Source: Streptomyces sp. CB02056 (GTDB lineage: Bacteria; Actinomycetota; Actinomycetes; Streptomycetales; Streptomycetaceae). Taken from it: a stretch of DNA of 64,000 bases. A program made the position numbers and the translations under genes. Shown one piece after another: positions 61,249-64,000 of the stretch. The notes under the pieces are model-generated. The model searched no databases, was not told where the DNA came from, and was given only the letters and a program-made list of their open reading frames with translations. Each line of letters begins with the position of its first letter. Position 1 is the stretch's first letter. Location: the NCBI RefSeq assembly GCF_001905545.1, contig NZ_LIPD01000003.1, positions 841,147-905,146 of the forward strand, in the 5' to 3' direction.

Positions 61249-62187
61249 ATGCAGGACGTGACCGTCGTACGTACCTCCGTACAGCCGCCCTACGCGGCCC
61301 ACCTGCGGGTCTACGAGCCGCTGGCCGCCCACCCGGAGCCCGACCGGGCCCGCTGGCAGGCCTGGGCGGCGGAGCACGGGCCGGACGCCGCGGAGCCGGC
61401 CCAGCCGGTGGCGGCGGCGGTGCTGGAGGAGCAGCGGGAGGCGCTCGCCGGGCTGGCCGCCCGCACGCCCCGGGCACTGCCCGAGCGGGAGAGCGGGCGG
61501 GCGTACCTGCGGCTGGTGGACGGCGTCCTGTACGTCTGCCCGTGGGCGACCAGGCTGCGCAGCTGGCAGGCGCTGGAGGAGCTGCGGGCCGGGGCGCCGG
61601 TGGCGCTGCTGGACACCGCGCTGCCGCCGGTGGCCCGGGCGGCCGCCGAGGCGGACCGGGAGCGCTGGCGGGCCGAGCACCCGGACGCCCGGCCGTGGAT
61701 CCTGACCAGCCGGTGGGAGGTGCCGGTGCACTGGTTCCTGCCGTTCGGGGACGAGGACCGCTGCTTCGTGCCGGGCGGGGACGGGCCGGGCGGGGAGGGG
61801 TCGGTGGACGGCCCGGGCGGGGGAGGGGAGCGGGGCGGCCGGCCGGCGGCGCTGTTCTACCTGGTGCCGATGGCGCAGGCGCGCCGACGGGTGGCGCGGG
61901 CCTTCCGGGCGCTGCGCGAGGCGGCGCCGGACGGGGACCTGGTGCGGGGCGCGGAGCGGGTCGGGCGCTGGCTGGAGGAGTTCCACCCGCGCTCGCTGGT
62001 GGAGCTGGACTACGGGGGCCTGGTGCATCTGCTGGGCCCGGAGCGGCTCCTGGCGGACCGTTCGGCGGGGGAGCTGGAGGAGGGGCTGCGGGCGCTGCGG
62101 GCCGGCGACACCGCGGAGGCGCTGCGGGTCCACGGGGAGCTGACGGTGCGGTGGCGCCGGGTGCTGGCGCTGCGGCACGCGAACTGA
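61249..62187 (+). CDS. conserved hypothetical protein next to vdh
   Basis: A 312-residue cytoplasmic protein without recognised motif, rich in Arg, Trp, Glu and Ala: RVYEPLAAHPEPDRARWQAWAAEHG, AYLRLVDGVLYVCPWATRLRSWQALEELRAG, RPWILTSRWEVPVHWFLPFGDEDR. A Gly/Asp-rich low-complexity insert is at about residues 176-203. The second half is helical with ARRRVARAFRALREAA. It is conserved between vdh and bldC in Streptomyces (my recollection). The ATG is at 61249; GTG at 61258 is possible. Confidence 0.83.
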   Translation: MQDVTVVRTSVQPPYAAHLRVYEPLAAHPEPDRARWQAWAAEHGPDAAEPAQPVAAAVLEEQREALAGLAARTPRALPERESGRAYLRLVDGVLYVCPWATRLRSWQALEELRAGAPVALLDTALPPVARAAAEADRERWRAEHPDARPWILTSRWEVPVHWFLPFGDEDRCFVPGGDGPGGEGSVDGPGGGGERGGRPAALFYLVPMAQARRRVARAFRALREAAPDGDLVRGAERVGRWLEEFHPRSLVELDYGGLVHLLGPERLLADRSAGELEEGLRALRAGDTAEALRVHGELTVRWRRVLALRHAN

Positions 62188-62674
62188 CGTCCGACCGCGC
62201 GTGTATGACTGTAAGAGTCCTAAGGGCTGCACATCGGATGACCAAGGTCCCGGTTCGGGTCAATAGCTGCCGAACGTGACACTACTCACCGTTGACGCGA
62301 ACTTACCCCTATGTGCAAAAATGGGACAACCAGCCCAACTTCACGTGAGCGTGCCCACTTTTGGGTGGTTCTGGAGTCGATGCGTGCTTTGCGGGGAAAC
62401 GGAGGGTCTGGTCCCCCCGTAACCGGATGTCATCACTATGTGACTGTCCGCTATGGGGTGGTCCATCGCCATCCGTCGGCCTTGAACCCGTGAGGGGTCA
62501 ATTTTGGCGGTTTGGTCGATAGGGCTGGACGGATGGTGTAGTTGTAGACACCAGGACAAGCCGTTCGTCCTATAACCGACTCGGCCCGTCTATGCCATTT
62601 CGGGCATCGCGGGCCAAGGTGCAGAATTTGAAGGATAGAACCGCCCTGGTTCGGTTCTCCCGAGGAGGCCGCTC
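62188..62674. promoter_or_regulatory. long leader/promoter region of bldC
   Basis: The 487 bases before bldC hold no convincing gene. They are less GC-rich than coding DNA around them and contain short A/T tracts (GCAAAAATGGG, GGTCAATTTTGGC). Such long leaders are common for developmental genes. I could not assign a definite -35/-10 pair. An imperfect parS-like TTCACGTGAG occurs at 62340-62349. Confidence 0.5.
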
Positions 62675-62881
62675 ATGACCGCTCGTACCCCTGATGCTGA
62701 GCCGCTGCTGACGCCGGCAGAGGTTGCCACCATGTTCCGCGTGGACCCGAAGACGGTCACCCGCTGGGCCAAGGCAGGCAAGCTGACGTCGATTCGCACG
62801 CTCGGTGGTCACCGCCGTTACCGTGAGGCGGAGGTGCGCGCTCTGCTGGCTGGGATTCCCGCCCAGCGTACTGAGGCCTGA
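62675..62881 (+). CDS. bldC: developmental regulator BldC (MerR-like HTH)
   Basis: A 68-residue DNA-binding protein: LLTPAEVATMFRVDPKTVTRWAKAGKLTSIRTLGGHRRYREAEVRALLAG is the MerR-type winged helix, and there is no dimerisation coiled-coil or ligand domain. In Streptomyces, BldC binds AT-rich direct repeats as cooperative oligomers and restrains entry into development (established). The ATG follows GAGGAGG at a seven-base spacing. The strong terminator at 62900-62947 makes it monocistronic. Confidence 0.97.
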   Translation: MTARTPDAEPLLTPAEVATMFRVDPKTVTRWAKAGKLTSIRTLGGHRRYREAEVRALLAGIPAQRTEA

Positions 62882-62899
62882 TAGGCCGAAGGCTCTTTT

Positions 62900-62947
62900 A
62901 AAGGGGCCGCTTACCGGACTCCGCCGGGTCCGGTAAGCGGCCCCTTT
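62900..62947. terminator. hairpin terminator of bldC, 20-bp stem
   Basis: A perfect 20-bp stem (left arm starts AAAGGGGCCGCTTACC) with an eight-base loop, preceded by CTTTTA and followed by TGTC. It begins 19 bases after the bldC stop. Confidence 0.92.
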
Positions 62948-63038
62948 GTCGTGCCCGCCCGAGGGTGTTCGGGCGTCGGCCGAGTGGTCGGAATGTTGAA
63001 CTCCGGATAACGATTTGATGCGCGTGGGGTGGGGGGGA

Positions 63039-63080
63039 TTTACAGTGAATAGCTGTACAATTTTACATATTAAATTAACG
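63039..63080. other. AT-rich island between bldC and tRNA-Asp
   Basis: From about 63039 the sequence reads ATTTACAGTGAATAGC and then ACAATTTTACATATTAAATT, strikingly AT-rich for this genome. There is no gene in 62948-63195. An inverted repeat TCCGGAG/CTCCGGA (63085-63091, 63110-63116) follows. It could be a promoter, a small-RNA locus, or a direct-repeat target of an AT-preferring protein such as BldC or Lsr2. Confidence 0.5.
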
Positions 63081-63195
63081 GGGTTCCGGAGAGGGCTCCA
63101 CGAGGCCGGCTCCGGAGGGGACCGGGTGACGACCGTCACACGGTCTGTCACTTGTGGTCTAGACCTACTCGGGGTAAAGGGCCGAACGGCCAAAA

Positions 63196-63233
63196 GCGAG
63201 AGGCCCGGAACCTGACGGTTCCGGGCCTCTCGC
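63196..63233 (-). terminator. intrinsic terminator of tRNA-Asp
   Basis: A perfect 17-bp stem (GCGAGAGGCCCGGAACC and complement) with loop TGAC. On the minus strand it is followed by TTTT (63192-63195) and starts eight bases after the tRNA 3' end, a textbook intrinsic terminator. Confidence 0.92.
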
Positions 63234-63240
63234 GTTGCGG

Positions 63241-63314
63241 CGATCCCGACGGGACTTGAACCCGCGACCTCCACCTTGACAGGGTGGCGAGCTAACCAAC
63301 TGCTCCACGGGACC
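63241..63314 (-). tRNA. tRNA-Asp (anticodon GUC)
   Basis: A 74-base cloverleaf on the minus strand. The acceptor GGTCCCG pairs with CGGGATC (one G-T), the D-arm contains GTTGGTTAGC, the anticodon stem-loop is CCACC-CTGTCAA-GGTGG with anticodon GTC, the T-arm is GCGGG-TTCAAGT-CCCGT and the discriminator is G. No CCA is encoded. It is followed by an intrinsic terminator. Confidence 0.97.
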
Positions 63315-63440
63315 AGGGTTTCCTGATCTCGTTCACTCGCTTGCCGCGCTGCGAACAAGACAGACTGTAGCCCATGGTGGGCCCCCAGGTCGAACTGGCT
63401 CCTGAACGCCCACCCGCACCCGTCCGCAGCTCACAGCACC

Positions 63441-63466
63441 GGCGGGGGCGGTCACCCGCCCCCGCC
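63441..63466. terminator. hairpin terminator downstream of hrpA
   Basis: An 11-bp stem (GGCGGGGGCGG and complement) with loop TCAC lies five bases past the helicase stop on the minus strand. Confidence 0.72.
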
Positions 63467-63470
63467 CGGG

Positions 63471-64000
63471 TCAGAGCGTCGCCCGCGCCGCGTCCATCGC
63501 CTTCATGATCCGCTTCTCCGAGACCGGGCTCGGCGTGCCCAGCGACTGGGCGAAGAAACTGACCCGCAGCTCCTCGATCATCCAGCGGATCGCCCGCACC
63601 TCCGCGGACGGCTGGTGCCCGGCCGGCACCGCCGCCAGCAGCTCCCCGTACGCCTGCTGGACCTGCTGCACCTTCAGCAGCTGCTGGGCGTCCCGCTGCG
63701 GGTGGTTGGGCAGCGCCTCCAGGCGGCGGTCCACCGCCAGCAGGTAGCGCTTGAGGTCCGGCAGCCGCTGCCAGCCGGTGGCCGTCACGAAGCCCGGGTG
63801 CACCAGCGAGGCCAGGTGCAGCCGGACGTCGTTCACCGCGTTCAGCAGCACCGGGCTGCTCACCGACTTCAGCCGGGTCGAGGCCTTGTGGAAGGCGATC
63901 AGCGCGGTGGCCGTCTTCAGGGTGGTGTCCGCGGACAGGTCGTACAGGTCCGCGCGCACCTTGTCGTGCAGCTTCCCGAAGGCCGCCTCGTCCCAGGCCG
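63471..64000 (-). CDS. hrpA: ATP-dependent RNA helicase HrpA, C-terminal part (partial)
   Basis: The last 176 residues of a leftward gene that enters from the right edge. The frame is open to 64000 (reading AWDEAAFGKLHDKVRADLYDL). The sequence LYDLSADTTLKTATALIAFHKA, LLAVDRRLEALPNHPQRDAQ and EVRAIRWMIEELRVSFFAQSLGTPSPVSEKRIMKAMD matches the C-terminal DUF3418 region of HrpA DEAH-box helicases. The helicase core is outside the window. hrpA next to bldC is the Streptomyces order (SCO4092 in my recollection). Confidence 0.9.
   Translation of the reverse strand, partial: AWDEAAFGKLHDKVRADLYDLSADTTLKTATALIAFHKASTRLKSVSSPVLLNAVNDVRLHLASLVHPGFVTATGWQRLPDLKRYLLAVDRRLEALPNHPQRDAQQLLKVQQVQQAYGELLAAVPAGHQPSAEVRAIRWMIEELRVSFFAQSLGTPSPVSEKRIMKAMDAARATL

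Noticed and set aside
62292-62320. TTGACG as -35 element of a bldC promoter
   Set aside because: No acceptable -10 hexamer at 16-19 base spacing; not reported as a promoter.
62338-62351. Second parS-like site upstream of bldC
   Set aside because: Only the core TTCACGTGA matches; outer bases differ on both sides, so ParB binding is doubtful.
63015-63215. A 66-codon frame across the AT-rich island
   Set aside because: No ribosome binding site, non-coding codon use, and it runs into the tRNA terminator hairpin.

Overview
The window is high-GC actinobacterial DNA and looks like an origin-proximal chromosomal segment of a Streptomycetaceae member (Streptomyces or Kitasatospora type). Reasons: strong third-position GC bias, frequent GTG starts and GTGA/ATGA gene overlaps, a bldC developmental regulator, the Streptomyces-type valine dehydrogenase vdh, a DUF3073 gene, an XRE/DUF397 pair and a dtpA-sco-ecuC copper cluster. 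A perfect ParB site (parS, 34651-34664) and a cluster of DnaA boxes (8511-8891) support a position near oriC. Gene blocks I associate with separate places in the S. coelicolor chromosome (serS-pheA-dtpA, metG, purA, purF-purM-vdh-bldC) lie close together here, so the local order is probably rearranged.

Layout. 1-3.9 kb: a partial gene, then a four-gene ABC exporter operon (ATPase, permease, ATPase, permease). 3.9-9.9 kb: MFS transporter, GntR regulator, HAD phosphatase, serS, a 507-base intergenic region with DnaA boxes, then pheA. 10-16.5 kb, all leftward: extracytoplasmic copper handling, with a membrane protein, YcnI, Sco, the PCuAC chaperone, a CopC-CopD fusion and the Tat-exported DyP peroxidase DtpA. 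16.7-23.2 kb: an RsbW-like ATPase, a MacAB-like exporter operon headed by two lipoproteins, a small secreted SH3-like protein and a single-domain LuxR regulator.

23.4-33.9 kb: small Cys-rich protein, amidase, TetR with a divergent alpha/beta hydrolase and a DinB-like protein, PP2C-like protein, pirin, SseB protein, acyl-CoA dehydrogenase and M18 aminopeptidase. 34-45.1 kb: thioredoxin/NHL protein carrying the intragenic parS, a Fic protein, acetyltransferases, a LURP-one/DUF350 pair, HxlR with a divergent imine-reductase-like enzyme, a VapBC-like toxin-antitoxin pair beside a truncated membrane gene, a flavin reductase/methyltransferase pair, an alpha/beta hydrolase and CutA. 45.1-53.7 kb: a two-component system divergent from a class C serine hydrolase, metG, XRE/DUF397 and a tiny membrane-protein unit. 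53.7-64 kb: purA, a DAG-kinase-like protein, purF, purM, DUF3073, vdh, an unknown protein, bldC, tRNA-Asp(GUC) and the 3' part of hrpA.

How the genes fit together: housekeeping functions (two tRNA synthetases, IMP/AMP synthesis, phenylalanine synthesis, valine catabolism) are interleaved with envelope and morphogenesis functions (copper delivery for GlxA/cytochrome oxidase, exporters, BldC). Many transcription units end in long perfect GC hairpins, which make the operon boundaries readable. No CRISPR array, insertion sequence, prophage or rRNA was seen. The least expected items are the DnaA-box/palindrome region, the lipoprotein-headed exporter, the overlapping mini-ORFs at 3069-3152 and 52765-52988, the Fic gene with its distant inverted repeat, and the AT-rich island after bldC.
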